Made by a program: the position numbers and the translations under genes
Shown here: piece after piece, positions 31,564-46,286 of the stretch
Layout: each line of letters opens with the position of its first letter
Position numbering within the stretch: the first letter of the stretch is position 1
Origin: an uncultured Craurococcus sp.
Lineage (GTDB): Bacteria > Pseudomonadota > Alphaproteobacteria > Acetobacterales > Acetobacteraceae
Assembly (NCBI GenBank): GCA_902805545.1
Contig: CADCTD010000012.1
Span: 1 to 64,000, forward strand
Direction of reading: 5' to 3'
DNA: 64,000 nt
The notes under the pieces: generated by a model
What the model saw: the letters and a program-made list of their open reading frames with translations, nothing else
The model's database searches: none
What the model was told of the DNA's origin: nothing

Positions 31564-34500
31564 ATGGAGTTGGGGGATTGGATGGCGGAGCGACGCACCG
31601 ACAAGCCGAAGCCGGCGAAACGAGCGGCCCCGGCCGCGAAGCGCAAGGCAACCGAGGCTCCGCCAGCGATCGTCCCCGCCCTGCCCGCCGTCATTACCCC
31701 GCCAGAGCCCGAGCCGGAGCCGGGTTGGACCGGCCCGATGGTGCCGCGCCTCTACCTCCTGCACCCCTTGCTCGTGGGCCCGCTGCCGGCCTGGGACGCC
31801 GCCTTCGAGCGCGCCGCGGCGCTCGGCTTCAGCGGCGTGCTGATCCCGCCGCCCTTCGCCACGGGCGGAAGCGGCCATCTCTACCAGATCGGCGATCCGG
31901 ATGCGCCGCACCCGGCGCTCGAGGCACCCGGCGACAGCGCCGCGGCGGTCGAGGCGCTGGCTGCCAGGGCGCGGGCGCAGGGGCTCGACCTCTATATCGA
32001 CCTGGTGCTCGACCGCGTCGCCGCCGACGGCCGCCTCGCCCGCGAGCAGCCGGGCTGGTTCGCCCCCCTCGCACCGCTCGCCACGCCCGATCCGCGCCTC
32101 GACCCGCCGGACTGGGACACGCTCCGCGCCCGGTGGGACGAGCCGGACGTGGTCGCCGGCCTTGGCGCCTGGTGGGAGGAGCGCCTGCGCCGCTTCACGG
32201 CCGCTGGCGTCACCGGCTTCCGCTGCGACGCGCCGGCGCGGGTGCCCGGCCGCGTCTGGCGCCGGCTGACGGCAGCCATCCCGGAGGCGCGCTTTCTCGC
32301 CTGGACCATCGGCCTGCCGGCCGAGGCCCTGCCCGGCCTCGCCGAGGCCGGCTTCGCCGCGACCTTCGACAGCCTCGCCTGGTGGGACCTGCGCGAGGGC
32401 TGGCTGGTGGAGGAGGCGGTGCGCCTCGCCGCCGTCGCCCCGCCGATCGCAACCGTGGAGGCTCCCTTCGGCCCGCGCCTCGCCGCCCGCGACCCGGACC
32501 CGGCCATGGCCGAGCGCGCCGCGCTGCGCCACCTCCGCCTCGCCGCAGGCATCGGCGCCGGGCTGCTGGTGCCGATGGGCTTCGAATACGGTGCCCGCCG
32601 CCCGCTCGACCCGGCGCGCGACCGCCCGGGCGACTGGGACTGGATCATCCGCCACGCGCCCTTCGACCTGTCGGAGGCGATCCGTACCACCAATGCCATG
32701 CTCGCCAGCCGGGCGCTCGCACCGGCTGATCTCCGCCCGCTCGCCGGGCCGGGCGCACCGGCCACCGCCCTGCTGCGCGCCGCCGGGCCCGATGTGCGCA
32801 CGGCCCGCAGCGCCTCGCTGGTGCTTGCCAATCCCGACCTGCATCGCCCCGCCAGCGTGACGGCGACGGCGCTCCTGCCGGCGACGGGCGGCATCTTTAC
32901 CCGCTTCACCCCCTGCCTGCCCGATGACGGCGCTGCCCTCGAGCCCGGCGGTACGCTGCTGCTGCATCCGGGCGAGGTGCGCATCCTCGAGGCCATCCCG
33001 CCCCGCCCGATCCGCCCCGCCGTCGAACCCAGCGCGGAGGCCGCCGCACGCGCCCCGCGCCTCGGCATCGAGAAGATCGAGCCGATGGTCGATGACGGCC
33101 GCTTCCCGGTGAAGCGCAGCGTCGGCGAGGTGATCGAGGTGCGCTGCGACGTGGTCTGCGACGGGCACGACAAGCTCGCCGCCGCCCTGCTCTGGCGCGC
33201 CGCCGACGAGGATACCTGGCGCGAGACCCGCCTCCGCCCGCTCGGCAACGACCGCTGGGCGGCAAGCTTCCCGCTCGAGCGCATGGGCCGCTACGTGTTC
33301 GCCGTCGAGGCTTGGCGCGACGCCTTCGCCACCTTCACCGACGAGTTGCAGAAGAAGCACAATGCCGGCGTTCCCGTGACGCTGGAGCTGGAGGAAGGGC
33401 GGCTGCTGGTCGAGGCGGCGGGTGGCCGCGCCGGGGGCGCCGTCGCCGAGCTGGCTGCGCGCCTCGCGGGCGCGGGGGAGGGGGAGCGCCTCGCCCTCCT
33501 GCTCGCCCCGGAGACCGCGACGCTCATGGCGGAGGCGGATGACCGCCCCTTCCGCATCCGCAGCGCCGAGATTCCGCTGGAGGCGGAGCGCACCGGTGCC
33601 CGCTTCGCCAGCTGGTACGAGCTCTTTCCGCGCAGCCAGTCGGGCGACCCGACGCGCCACGGCACCTTCGACGACGTCATCCGGCAGCTGCCGCGCATCC
33701 GTCGCATGGGCTTCGACGTGCTCTACTTCCCGCCGATCCACCCGATCGGCCAGAAGAACCGCAAGGGCCGCAACAACACCCTGACCCCGGCGCCGGATGA
33801 TCCGGGCAGCCCCTACGCCATCGGCTCCGAGGATGGCGGGCATGACGCGCTGCATCCCGAGCTCGGCACGCTGGAGGACTTCCGCGGGCTGGTGAAGGCC
33901 GCCGCCGAGCATGGGCTGGAGCTGGCGCTCGACTTCGCCATCCAGTGCAGCCCGGACCATCCCTGGCTGCGCGAGCACAAGGAATGGTTCGACTGGCGGC
34001 CGGACGGCTCGCTCCGCTACGCCGAGAATCCGCCGAAGAAGTACGAGGACATCGTCAATGTCGACTTCTACAACGAGGGCGCCGTCCCCTCGCTGTGGAT
34101 CGCCCTGCGCGACGTCGTCCGCTTCTGGTGCGAGCAGGGCGTCCGCCTGTTCCGGGTCGACAACCCGCATACCAAGCCCTTCCCCTTCTGGGAGTGGCTG
34201 ATCGCTGACATCCGCGCCCGCTACCCGGATTCCGTCTTCCTCGCCGAGGCCTTCACCCGGCCGAAGGTGATGTACCGGCTGGCGAAGCTTGGGTTCAGCC
34301 AGTCCTACACCTACTTCACCTGGCGCAACGAGAAGCGCGAGATCACGGAGTACCTGGAGGAGTTGACGACGACGGCGCCGAGGGATTTCTTCCGGCCGCA
34401 TTTCTTCGTCAACACGCCGGACATCAACCCGCTCTTCCTGCAGGGCTCCGGCCGGCCGGGCTTCCTGATCCGCGCCGCGCTGGCGACGACGCTCTCTGGC

Positions 34501-34980
34501 CTATGGGGCATGGTGCAGGGCTACGAGTTCTGCGAGGCGCGTGCCATGCCTGGCAAGGAGGAGTACCTCGACTCCGAGAAGTACCAGATCCGCGCCTGGC
34601 CCGACCGTGCGCCCGGCGACATCGTCGATGAGGTCACGCGGCTGAACGCCATCCGCCGCGCCAACCCGGCCTTGCAGACGCAGCTCGGCCTCGCCTTCCA
34701 CAATGCCTTCAACGACAACATCCTCTGGTACCGCAAGGCGACCCCGGCGCGGGACAATTGCATCCTCGTCGCGGTCAGCCTCGATCCGCATAATGTCCAG
34801 CAGGCGAGCGTCGAGCTGCCGCTCTGGGAATGGGGGCTGCCCGACCATGCGTCGCTGGAGGCAGAGGATCTGATGCGCGGACACCGCTTTACCTGGCAGG
34901 GCAAGATGCAGACGATACGGCTCGATCCTGGCGAACTTCCCTTCGGCATCTGGCGGGTCCGCCCGGCAGGGGGCATCTAG
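31564..34980 (+). CDS. glgE: Alpha-1,4-glucan:maltose-1-phosphate maltosyltransferase with extra N-terminal GH13-like domain
   Basis: 1138 residues, against about 660-700 for classical GlgE. Residues about 500-1138 are GlgE: an N-terminal beta domain ([19 protein letters not shown]), [20 protein letters not shown], nucleophile Asp866 in [13 protein letters not shown], acid/base Glu895 in [10 protein letters not shown] and Asp953 in NTPDINPLF. It moves maltose from maltose-1-phosphate onto a glucan end. Residues about 55-480 resemble a second, degenerate GH13 barrel: [14 protein letters not shown], then [10 protein letters not shown] with Asp222, but FLAWTIG where GlgE has FLAEAF, so Trp247 stands at the Glu position. 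A Lys/Ala-rich tail occupies residues 1-50. An alternative ATG at 31582 follows GGGGGA. First gene of the alpha-glucan operon. Confidence 0.92.
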   Translation: MELGDWMAERRTDKPKPAKRAAPAAKRKATEAPPAIVPALPAVITPPEPEPEPGWTGPMVPRLYLLHPLLVGPLPAWDAAFERAAALGFSGVLIPPPFATGGSGHLYQIGDPDAPHPALEAPGDSAAAVEALAARARAQGLDLYIDLVLDRVAADGRLAREQPGWFAPLAPLATPDPRLDPPDWDTLRARWDEPDVVAGLGAWWEERLRRFTAAGVTGFRCDAPARVPGRVWRRLTAAIPEARFLAWTIGLPAEALPGLAEAGFAATFDSLAWWDLREGWLVEEAVRLAAVAPPIATVEAPFGPRLAARDPDPAMAERAALRHLRLAAGIGAGLLVPMGFEYGARRPLDPARDRPGDWDWIIRHAPFDLSEAIRTTNAMLASRALAPADLRPLAGPGAPATALLRAAGPDVRTARSASLVLANPDLHRPASVTATALLPATGGIFTRFTPCLPDDGAALEPGGTLLLHPGEVRILEAIPPRPIRPAVEPSAEAAARAPRLGIEKIEPMVDDGRFPVKRSVGEVIEVRCDVVCDGHDKLAAALLWRAADEDTWRETRLRPLGNDRWAASFPLERMGRYVFAVEAWRDAFATFTDELQKKHNAGVPVTLELEEGRLLVEAAGGRAGGAVAELAARLAGAGEGERLALLLAPETATLMAEADDRPFRIRSAEIPLEAERTGARFASWYELFPRSQSGDPTRHGTFDDVIRQLPRIRRMGFDVLYFPPIHPIGQKNRKGRNNTLTPAPDDPGSPYAIGSEDGGHDALHPELGTLEDFRGLVKAAAEHGLELALDFAIQCSPDHPWLREHKEWFDWRPDGSLRYAENPPKKYEDIVNVDFYNEGAVPSLWIALRDVVRFWCEQGVRLFRVDNPHTKPFPFWEWLIADIRARYPDSVFLAEAFTRPKVMYRLAKLGFSQSYTYFTWRNEKREITEYLEELTTTAPRDFFRPHFFVNTPDINPLFLQGSGRPGFLIRAALATTLSGLWGMVQGYEFCEARAMPGKEEYLDSEKYQIRAWPDRAPGDIVDEVTRLNAIRRANPALQTQLGLAFHNAFNDNILWYRKATPARDNCILVAVSLDPHNVQQASVELPLWEWGLPDHASLEAEDLMRGHRFTWQGKMQTIRLDPGELPFGIWRVRPAGGI

Positions 34981-38225
<3,245 letters not shown>

Positions 38226-38229
<4 letters not shown>

Positions 38230-40382
38230 TTCCCGGGGCTGATTCCCTGGTCGCCGGCCGGCACGGCGATCCCTTCGCCATCCTCGGCCCGCATGGCGAG
38301 GAGCTGCGCAGCTTGCAGCCCGGCGCGCGCGGCGTCACCGTGCTCGCCCGCGAGGGCGGCGAGGAACTCGGGCGGCTGGAGCAGATCCATCCCGCCGGGC
38401 TGTTCTCCGGCCGGGTGTCGCGCCAGGTGCCATACCGGCTGCGCGTCGATTGGCCGGGCTCCGTGCAGGAAACGGAGGACCCGTACAGCTTCGGTCTGCT
38501 GCTCGGCCCGCTCGACCTGCATCTCTTCGCCGAGGGGCGGCATTTCGATCTCGCCAAGGTCTTTGGCGCGCAGGCGATGTCGGTCGATGGCGTGGCCGGC
38601 GTGCGCTTCGCCCTCTGGGCGCCGAATGCGCAGCGCGTCTCCGTCGTCGGCGACTTCAACGGCTGGGACGGCCGCCGCCACCCGATGCGGCTGCGGCGCG
38701 AGGCGGGCGTGTGGGAGCTGTTCATCCCGCGCCTCCGGCCCGGCGCTCCCTACAAGTATGAGCTCATCGGCGCCGATGGCAGCGTGCTGCCGCTGAAGGC
38801 CGATCCGGTCGCGGTGGCGACCGAGATGCCGCCCGCCACCGCCTCCCGCATCCCCGACCCGACGCCCTTCCTCTGGACCGACCAGGCCTGGATGGAGGAG
38901 CGTGCCGCGCGGCAGGCCGCCGACGCGCCGATCTCGGTCTATGAGGTGCATCCCGGCTCCTGGTGGCGCGATGCCGATGGCGAGGCGCCGGACTGGGATC
39001 GCCTCGCGGACCGGCTGATCCCCTATGCGCAGGGCATGGGCTTCACCCATATCGAGTTCCTGCCGGTGATGGAGCATCCCTTCGGCGGCTCCTGGGGCTA
39101 CCAGCCGCTCGGCATGTTCGCGCCCAGCGCGCGCTTCGGCTCGCCGATGGGCTTCGCCCGCTTCGTCGACCGTGCGCATGCGGCGAAGATCGGCATCATC
39201 CTCGATTGGGTGCCGGCACATTTCCCGACCGATGCGCATGGCCTCTACCGCTTCGACGGCACCGCGCTCTACGAGCATGCCGACCCGCGCGAGGGCTTCC
39301 ACCGCGACTGGAACACCGCGATCTACAATTTCGGCCGCAACGAGGTGCGCGGCTTCCTCCTCGCCAGCGCCATGCACTGGCTGGAGCACTACCATGTCGA
39401 TGGGCTGCGCGTGGATGCCGTCGCCTCCATGCTCTACCGCGACTATTCGCGCCCTGCGGGCGAATGGATCCCGAACCGGCATGGCGGCCGCGAGAATCTC
39501 GAGGCCGTCGCCTTCCTGCAGGAACTGAACGCCATCGTCGAGGAACGCTGCCGCGGCGCGGTGATGATCGCCGAGGAGAGCACCGCCTGGCCCGGCGTGA
39601 CGCGCCCGACCAGCGAGGGCGGCCTCGGCTTCCACTACAAGTGGAACATGGGCTGGATGCACGACACCCTCCACTACATGGAGGAGGACCCCATCAACCG
39701 CCGCTACCACCATGACAGCATGACCTTCGGCCTGGTCTATGCGTGGAGCGAGAAATTCATCCTGCCGCTCAGCCATGACGAGGTGGTCTATGGCAAGGGG
39801 TCGCTGATCGGGAAGATGCCGGGCGACCCCTGGCAGAAATTCGCCAACCTGCGCGCCTATCTCGCCTTCATGTGGATGCACCCAGGCAAGAAGCTGCTCT
39901 TCATGGGTGGCGAGATCGCCCAGCCGAGCGAGTGGAACCACGATGCCGCCTTGTCCTGGGGCCTGCTCGACGACGCGCGCCACCGCGGTATCCAGCGCCT
40001 GCTGCATGACCTGAACGCCGCCTACCGCGTCGTGCCTGCCCTGCACCGGCAGGATGCCTCGCCGGAGGGCTTCCGCTGGGTTGTCGGCGGCGACAGCGCG
40101 CAGAGCATCTTCGCCTGGCTCCGTATCGGCGCGGAGGGCGATGCCCCGGCACTCGTCGTCTGCAACATGACGCCGGTGCCGCGCTACGCCTACCGCATCG
40201 GCGTCCCGGCACCCGGCACCTGGCACGAGGTCGTGAATACTGACGGCGCGGCGTATGGCGGAACGAACACCGGCAACGGCGGTTCGGTTCGTGCCGAAAC
40301 AGTCGAGAGCCATGGCTTCGGCCAGTCGCTCCCGCTCTTCCTCCCGCCACTCGCGGTCATCGTCCTTACGCACCAGGGGTAA
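38226..40382 (+). CDS. glgB: 1,4-alpha-glucan branching enzyme
   Basis: 718 residues, usual for GlgB. Order: an N1 carbohydrate module (residues about 1-100), a CBM48 ([20 protein letters not shown]), then the GH13 barrel with nucleophile Asp397 in [12 protein letters not shown], Glu450 in [17 protein letters not shown] and [19 protein letters not shown], and a C-terminal beta domain. It makes alpha-1,6 branches on chains lengthened by GlgE. It lies inside the operon, one base before glgX. Confidence 0.95.
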
Positions 40383-40383
40383 C

Positions 40384-42489
40384 ATGCCTCCCATACCGAC
40401 TCGTCTGCTCCCCGGCCGGCCCAATCCGCTGGGGGCGCATTGGGATGGGCTGGGCGTCAATTTCGCGGTCTTCTCCGCTCATGCCGAGCGCATCGAGCTT
40501 TGCCTCTTCGATGCCGCCGGGCGGCGCGAGGTTGCCCGCCTGCCGATGCCGGAATGCACCGACGAGGTGTGGCACGGCTATCTGCCCGAGGCGCGGCCCG
40601 GCCAGCTCTACGGCTATCGCGCCTTCGGCCCCTACGAGCCGCGCCATGGCCATCGCTTCAACCCGCACAAGCTGCTGCTCGACCCCTATGCGCGGCAGAT
40701 TTCCGGCGAGTTGCGCTGGTCGGACGTGCTGTTCGGCTACCGCGTCGGCGCCGGCCGCGCCGACCTGACCTTCGACCGGCGGGACAGCGCGCCGGCCATG
40801 CCGAAGTCGGTTGTCGTCGACGACAGCTTCCACTGGGGCGACGACCGCCCGCCCTGCGTCCCCTGGGAGCGCACGGTGATCTACGAGGCGCATGTCCGCG
40901 GCCTCACCATGCTGCGCGAGGACATCGCGCCCCGCGAGCGCGGCACCTTCGCCGCCCTCGCCGATCCGCGCTTCATCGACCATCTCCAGCGCCTCGGCAT
41001 CACCGCGCTGGAGCTGCTGCCGATCCATGCTTTCCTGCAGGACCGCTTCCTGGTCTCGAAGGGGCTGAAGAACTACTGGGGCTATTCGACGCTCGGCTTC
41101 TTCGCCCCCGAGCCGCGCTACCTGATCGAGCCTTGGATGCGGAACGAGCTGAAGGTGGCGGTGCGGCGCCTGCATGCCGCCGGCATCGAGGTCATCCTGG
41201 ATGTGGTCTACAACCACACCTGCGAAGGCAGCGAGATGGGGCCGACGCTGTCCTGGCGCGGCTTCGACAATGCGTCCTACTACCGGGCGATGCCGGACGA
41301 GCCGCGCTACCTCATCAACGATACGGGCACCGGCAACACCATCAACATCAGCCATCCGCGCGTGCTGCAGATGGTGATGGACAGCCTGCGCTACTGGGTC
41401 GAGCAGTACCATGTCGACGGCTTCCGCTTCGACCTCGGCACGATCCTCGGGCGGGAGCCGGGCGGCTTCGACCCCGGCAGCGGCTTCTTCGATGCCATCC
41501 GCCAGGATCCGGTGCTGTCGCGGGTGAAGCTGATCTCGGAGCCCTGGGACATCGGCCCGGGCGGCTACCAGGTCGGCAACCATCCGCCGGGCTGGGGCGA
41601 GTGGAACGACCGCTACCGAGACGGCGTGCGCAAATTCTGGCGTGGCGACAGCGGCATGCGCAGCGACCTTGCGGCCCGCCTCACCGGCTCCGCCGAGCTC
41701 TTCGACCGTCGCCGCCGCCGCCCCTGGGCCAGCGTCAACTTCCTGTCGAGCCATGACGGCTACACGCTGCACGACCTCAACGCCTATGAGCAGCGCCACA
41801 ACGAGGCGAATGGCGAGGACAACCGCGACGGCCATTCCGACAACCACAGCAACAATTGGGGCGCCGAGGGCGAGACGGACGACTCCGGCATCATCGCCAC
41901 CCGCCAGTCGGTGGTGCGCGCCATGCTGGCGACGCTCTTCGCCTCGGCCGGCACGCCCATGCTGCTCGGCGGCGACGAGCTGGCCCGCACCCAGGGCGGC
42001 AACAACAACGCCTATTGCCAGGACAACGAGATCAGTTGGTTCGACTGGACCCGGGCGGCGACCGAGGAGGCGAAGGCGCTGCAGCGCTTCACCGCCCGCT
42101 GCATCGCGCTGCGCCACCGCCTGCCGCCGCTCCGCCCGGCTATCTTCCTCCATGGCGGCGCCGAGGTCTCCCCGGGCCTTGCCGATATCGCCTGGTTCGA
42201 CCAGTTCGGCCAGGCGATGACGCCGGACGCATGGAACGAGCCCGAGGCCCGGACGCTGACACTCCGCCGTGCCACCGGGGCCGAGGACGGCAGCGTCGAT
42301 GCCACGCTGCTGCTGCTCAACGCCGATGGTGCCGCGCATGACTTCACCCTGCCGGCACCCGCCATGGACTGGACCATCGTGCTCGACACCGCCGACCCCG
42401 AGGCCGAGGAATATCGCGCCGAGGGCGAGAGCGTGCCCGTTGCCGCCCATTCCGTCGTGCTGCTTGCGACGAGGCTTCCCGCCACATGA
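40384..42489 (+). CDS. glgX: Glycogen debranching enzyme GlgX
   Basis: 701 residues from the ATG at 40384, one base after the glgB stop; the upstream open frame lies within glgB. CBM48 starts at [20 protein letters not shown]. The barrel has the typical [20 protein letters not shown], nucleophile Asp350 in [15 protein letters not shown] and Glu386 in [33 protein letters not shown] is also characteristic. It hydrolyses the alpha-1,6 bonds of short side chains, releasing malto-oligosaccharides that MalQ, TreY and TreZ can use. Confidence 0.94.
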   Translation: MPPIPTRLLPGRPNPLGAHWDGLGVNFAVFSAHAERIELCLFDAAGRREVARLPMPECTDEVWHGYLPEARPGQLYGYRAFGPYEPRHGHRFNPHKLLLDPYARQISGELRWSDVLFGYRVGAGRADLTFDRRDSAPAMPKSVVVDDSFHWGDDRPPCVPWERTVIYEAHVRGLTMLREDIAPRERGTFAALADPRFIDHLQRLGITALELLPIHAFLQDRFLVSKGLKNYWGYSTLGFFAPEPRYLIEPWMRNELKVAVRRLHAAGIEVILDVVYNHTCEGSEMGPTLSWRGFDNASYYRAMPDEPRYLINDTGTGNTINISHPRVLQMVMDSLRYWVEQYHVDGFRFDLGTILGREPGGFDPGSGFFDAIRQDPVLSRVKLISEPWDIGPGGYQVGNHPPGWGEWNDRYRDGVRKFWRGDSGMRSDLAARLTGSAELFDRRRRRPWASVNFLSSHDGYTLHDLNAYEQRHNEANGEDNRDGHSDNHSNNWGAEGETDDSGIIATRQSVVRAMLATLFASAGTPMLLGGDELARTQGGNNNAYCQDNEISWFDWTRAATEEAKALQRFTARCIALRHRLPPLRPAIFLHGGAEVSPGLADIAWFDQFGQAMTPDAWNEPEARTLTLRRATGAEDGSVDATLLLLNADGAAHDFTLPAPAMDWTIVLDTADPEAEEYRAEGESVPVAAHSVVLLATRLPAT

Positions 42490-44246
42490 GCTTGAACAGT
42501 AGCTGGGGCACCACGCTTGTCGCCCCCGACCGCACCCGCTTCCGCCTCTGGGCGCCCGATGCGAACGAAGTCGGTCTCGAGATCGAGGGCCGCCCCCGCC
42601 AGCCGATGCAGGCGACGGGTGAGGGGTGGTTCGAGGCGGAGGCGCCGGTCGGTGCCGGAACCCGCTACCGCTTCCGCGTCAGTCCCGACCTCGCCGTGCC
42701 CGACCCCGCCTCCCGCCTCCAGGCGGGCGACGTGCATGATGCCTCGGTGGTGGTCGAACCTGCCGCTTTTGCCTGGCGCAACGCGGACTGGCGTGGCCGC
42801 CCCTGGCACGAGACCGTCCTCTACGAGGTGCATGCCGGCGCCATGGGCGGTTTCGCCGGCGTCGAGGCCGCGCTGCCGCGGCTGAAGGAGCTCGGCGTCA
42901 CCGCCATCGAGCTGATGCCGGTCAATGATTTCCCCGGCCGCTGGAACTGGGGCTATGACGGCGTCCTGCCCTATGCGCCCGATACCGCCCTCGGCACGCC
43001 GGACGAGCTGCGCTCCCTCGTGGATGCCGCGCACGGCCTCGGGCTGATGGTCTTCCTCGACGTCGTCTACAACCATTTCGGCCCGGACGGCGCCTATCTC
43101 CACGTCTATGCCAAGCGCTTCTTCGACGAGGGCATCCACACGCCCTGGGGCGCCGCCATCGACTTCAAGCAGCCGCCCGTCCGGGCCTTCTTCGAGGAGA
43201 ATGCGCTGCATTGGCTGCGCGACTACCGGATCGACGGTCTGCGCTTCGATGCCGTCCACGCCATCTCCGAAGCGGACTGGCTCGACGTGCTGGCCGCCCG
43301 CATCCGCCGGGAGCTGCCCGACCGCCACATCCACCTGGTGCTGGAGAACGAGCGCAACGCCGCCCGCCATCTCCGCCCCAAGGGCGGATTTGACGCGCAG
43401 TGGAACGATGACGGCCACAACATCCTCCACCCGCTGCTGACCGGCGAGCGCGAGGGCTACTACGAGGATTTCTGCGACAACGGGGCGGAGAAGCTCGCGA
43501 AGGTTCTCGGCGAGGGCTTCCTCTTCCAGGGCCAGCTCTCCGGCCATCTCGGTGCCCCGCGCGGCGAGCCGACCGCCGGCCTGCCGCCCACCGCCTTCGT
43601 CCTTTTCCTGCAGAACCACGACCAGGTCGGCAACCGCGCCTTCGGCGAGCGCCTCCCGGCCCTGGCCGACCCGCGCGCCCTCCAGGCGGCGACGGCGCTG
43701 CTGCTGCTCTGCCCGCAGATCCCGATGCTCTTCATGGGCGAGGAATGGGGCGCGACTGCGCCCTTCCTTTTCTTCACCGACCACAATGCCGAGCTTGCTC
43801 CGCTCGTCACCCAGGGAAGGCGGAAGGAGTTCGCCAAATTCGCCGCCTTCCAGGACCCGGCGAAGCGCGAGACCATCCCCGACCCGAATGCCGAGGGCAC
43901 CTTCCGAAGCTCCATCCCGGATCCCGGGGAGGCGACGCGCTCGCCGCATGATGCCGTGCTCGCGCTGCATCGCCGCCTGCTGGCGCTGCGGCGGGAGCGG
44001 ATCATGCCGCATCTGCCGGGCGCGGCGGCGCTCGGCGCGCATGCGGTAGGGGAGGGGGCCGTGCTTGCGCGCTGGCGGCTCGGCGATGGCAGCACCCTGA
44101 CCATCGCCTGCAATCTCGGCGCGGAGGCCGCCCGCGCCGCTGCCCAGGGCGAGGTATTGTTCGAGAGCATGCCCGGCGCCGCCGGCACGCTCGCCACCGG
44201 TGAGATGCCGCCGCGTTGTACGGTCGCGCTGCTCAGCCAAGGATGA
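42486..44246 (+). CDS. treZ: Malto-oligosyltrehalose trehalohydrolase
   Basis: 586 residues. It has a CBM48-type N-domain (FRLWAPDANEVGLEIEG) followed by the GH13 barrel: LYEVHAGAMGGFAGVEAALP, nucleophile Asp255 in IDGLRFDAVHAISE, Glu287 in VLENERNAARHL and QNHDQVGNRAFGERL. It releases trehalose from malto-oligosyl trehalose made by TreY, which is encoded two genes downstream. The start overlaps the glgX stop (ATGA). Confidence 0.94.
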   Translation: MSLNSSWGTTLVAPDRTRFRLWAPDANEVGLEIEGRPRQPMQATGEGWFEAEAPVGAGTRYRFRVSPDLAVPDPASRLQAGDVHDASVVVEPAAFAWRNADWRGRPWHETVLYEVHAGAMGGFAGVEAALPRLKELGVTAIELMPVNDFPGRWNWGYDGVLPYAPDTALGTPDELRSLVDAAHGLGLMVFLDVVYNHFGPDGAYLHVYAKRFFDEGIHTPWGAAIDFKQPPVRAFFEENALHWLRDYRIDGLRFDAVHAISEADWLDVLAARIRRELPDRHIHLVLENERNAARHLRPKGGFDAQWNDDGHNILHPLLTGEREGYYEDFCDNGAEKLAKVLGEGFLFQGQLSGHLGAPRGEPTAGLPPTAFVLFLQNHDQVGNRAFGERLPALADPRALQAATALLLLCPQIPMLFMGEEWGATAPFLFFTDHNAELAPLVTQGRRKEFAKFAAFQDPAKRETIPDPNAEGTFRSSIPDPGEATRSPHDAVLALHRRLLALRRERIMPHLPGAAALGAHAVGEGAVLARWRLGDGSTLTIACNLGAEAARAAAQGEVLFESMPGAAGTLATGEMPPRCTVALLSQG

Positions 44247-44250
44247 CGCG

Positions 44251-46281
44251 ATGAGTGCCGATGAGGACCTGCGGGAGCTGGCGGCCGCTGCCGGCATCGC
44301 CACCACCTGGCGTGACGTGCATGGCCAGACCCAGACCATCGCCCCGGAGACGATGCGCGCCGTGCTTGCCGCCCTCGGCCTGCCCGAGGACGCGCGCGAG
44401 GCACGCCACATCCTCCGCGAGCTGGATGCACGCTTGCCGCCGCTGCTGACCATGACCATCGGGCCGGACGGCATCGCCATCCCCGGCACCTCGCCCGGCC
44501 ATCGCTTCACCCTCCAGATCGAGGGCGGCGACCGCATCGAGGGCCAGCTGGAGACGGGCTGGGCCGGCGAGGCGCGGCTGCCCCCGATATCCACCCCCGG
44601 CTACCACCGGCTCACGCTCGATGGTGCCCATACCACGATCGCCGCCGCCCCGCCGCGCTGCGTGACGCTGAACGACCTCGACGCCGAGATCCACAACGGC
44701 GCCGCGCCCTGGGCGCTGGCGGCGCAGATCTACTCGCTCCGCCGCCAGGGCGATGGCGGCATCGGCGATTTCGGCGGCGTGGCGGCGCTCGCCCATGCCG
44801 CCGGGCGCCGTGGCGCCACGGCGCTCGCGGTCAGCCCGGCCCATGCGCTGTTCAGCGCCGATCCGAACAAGTACGGCCCTTACGCCCCCTCCAGCCGCAT
44901 CATGCTGAACGTGCTGCATGCCGACCCGGCGGCCGCGCTCGGCACCGCCTCCGTTCTGCCGGCCGAGGATGCGCCGCTGGTCGACTGGCCGGGGGCGACG
45001 GTGGCCAAGCTCGCCCAATTCCGCCTGCTCTTCGACGCCGCCGCCGACCATGAGGGCTTCGTCGAGTACCGCCGCGATGCCGGCCCGGCCCTCGAGGACC
45101 ACGCCCGCTTCGAGGCACTGCACGCGCATTTCTATGGCCAGTCCCCCGAGCTCTGGCACTGGCGCAACTGGCCGGAGGAGTTCCGCACGCCGCAGAGCCC
45201 CGGAGTCCAGCGCTTCGCCCGTGACAACCCGCGCGAGGTCGCCTTCCACGCCTTCTGCCAATGGCTCGCCGATGCCTCCCGCGGCGCGGCGCAGCAGGCG
45301 GCGCGCGACGCGGGGATGCCGGTCGGCCTGATCGCCGACCTCGCCGTCGGCACGGATGGCGGCGGCAGCCATGCCTGGTCGCGCCAGCGGGAAATCTTGC
45401 CCGGCCTCTCGGTCGGCGCCCCGCCCGACGTCTTCTCGCCGCTCGGCCAGGATTGGGGCCTCACCGCCTTCTCTCCGCTCGAGATGCGGCTCGGCGGCTT
45501 CGGCGCCTTCATCGAATTGCTGAAGGCGACCTTCCGGCATGCCGGCGGTCTGCGCGTCGACCATGCGATGGGCCTTGCCCGGCTCTGGGTGGTGCCGCAG
45601 GGGCTCGGCCCGCAGGCCGGCGCCTACCTCCACTACCCGATGCAGGACCTGCTGCGCCTGCTCGCCCTCGAATCGCACCGCCACCAGGCCATCGTCATCG
45701 GCGAGGATCTCGGCACGCTGCCGGAGGGCTTCCATGGCGCGATGGCGCGCGCCGGCATCCTCGGCATGCGGGTGCTCTGGTTCGAGCAGGAGCAGGACAG
45801 CAGCTTCCGGCCGCCGCATGGCTGGTCACCCGATGCGGCGGCGATGACCACGACGCATGACCTGCCGACCATCACCGGCTGGTGGCGCGGCCTCGACATC
45901 GACTGGCGCGCCCGCCTCGGCCTCTTCCCCGAGGCCGATACCGCGCAGAAGGAGCATGCCCGCCGCGCCGAGGATCGCAGCGCCCTCTGGCGCGCCTTCC
46001 TCGAGAGCGGCGCCGCGACCGGCGACGAGCCCGCGCCCGACGCGGCCGAGCCGGTAGTCGACGCCGCCATCGCCCATACCGCCGGCGCCGCCTGCACCCT
46101 CGCCATCCTGCCGATCGAGGATGCGCTCGCCCTGCCGGAGCAACCCAACCTTCCTGGCACGACCGAGGGCCACCCGAACTGGCAGCGCCGCATGCCCGGC
46201 GACGCCGCCCATCTGCTGGACGACCCCGCCGTCGCCCGCCGCATCGATATCCTCGCCCGCGCCCGGCCCAAAGGAGACTAG
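44251..46281 (+). CDS. malQ: 4-alpha-glucanotransferase
   Basis: 676 residues from the ATG at 44251, four bases after treZ. The first 150 residues form an N-terminal extension common in MalQ. The GH77 core follows: IYSLRRQGDGGIGDFGGV, DPNKYGPYAPSSRIMLN, nucleophile Asp437 in LRVDHAMGLARLW and Glu485 in IVIGEDLGTLPEGF, then the 500s loop TTTHDLPTITGWWRG. It shuffles maltodextrin segments and frees glucose. Interrupting treZ and treY with malQ is unusual, since these two are often adjacent. Confidence 0.94.
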   Translation: MSADEDLRELAAAAGIATTWRDVHGQTQTIAPETMRAVLAALGLPEDAREARHILRELDARLPPLLTMTIGPDGIAIPGTSPGHRFTLQIEGGDRIEGQLETGWAGEARLPPISTPGYHRLTLDGAHTTIAAAPPRCVTLNDLDAEIHNGAAPWALAAQIYSLRRQGDGGIGDFGGVAALAHAAGRRGATALAVSPAHALFSADPNKYGPYAPSSRIMLNVLHADPAAALGTASVLPAEDAPLVDWPGATVAKLAQFRLLFDAAADHEGFVEYRRDAGPALEDHARFEALHAHFYGQSPELWHWRNWPEEFRTPQSPGVQRFARDNPREVAFHAFCQWLADASRGAAQQAARDAGMPVGLIADLAVGTDGGGSHAWSRQREILPGLSVGAPPDVFSPLGQDWGLTAFSPLEMRLGGFGAFIELLKATFRHAGGLRVDHAMGLARLWVVPQGLGPQAGAYLHYPMQDLLRLLALESHRHQAIVIGEDLGTLPEGFHGAMARAGILGMRVLWFEQEQDSSFRPPHGWSPDAAAMTTTHDLPTITGWWRGLDIDWRARLGLFPEADTAQKEHARRAEDRSALWRAFLESGAATGDEPAPDAAEPVVDAAIAHTAGAACTLAILPIEDALALPEQPNLPGTTEGHPNWQRRMPGDAAHLLDDPAVARRIDILARARPKGD

Positions 46282-46286
46282 CACTC

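Noticed and set aside
45882-46286. N-terminal extension of treY by 135 codons
   Set aside because: The extension lies within malQ, reads as Arg/Pro-rich sequence, and the GTG at 46287 has a good ribosome site and starts the known TreY N-terminus.
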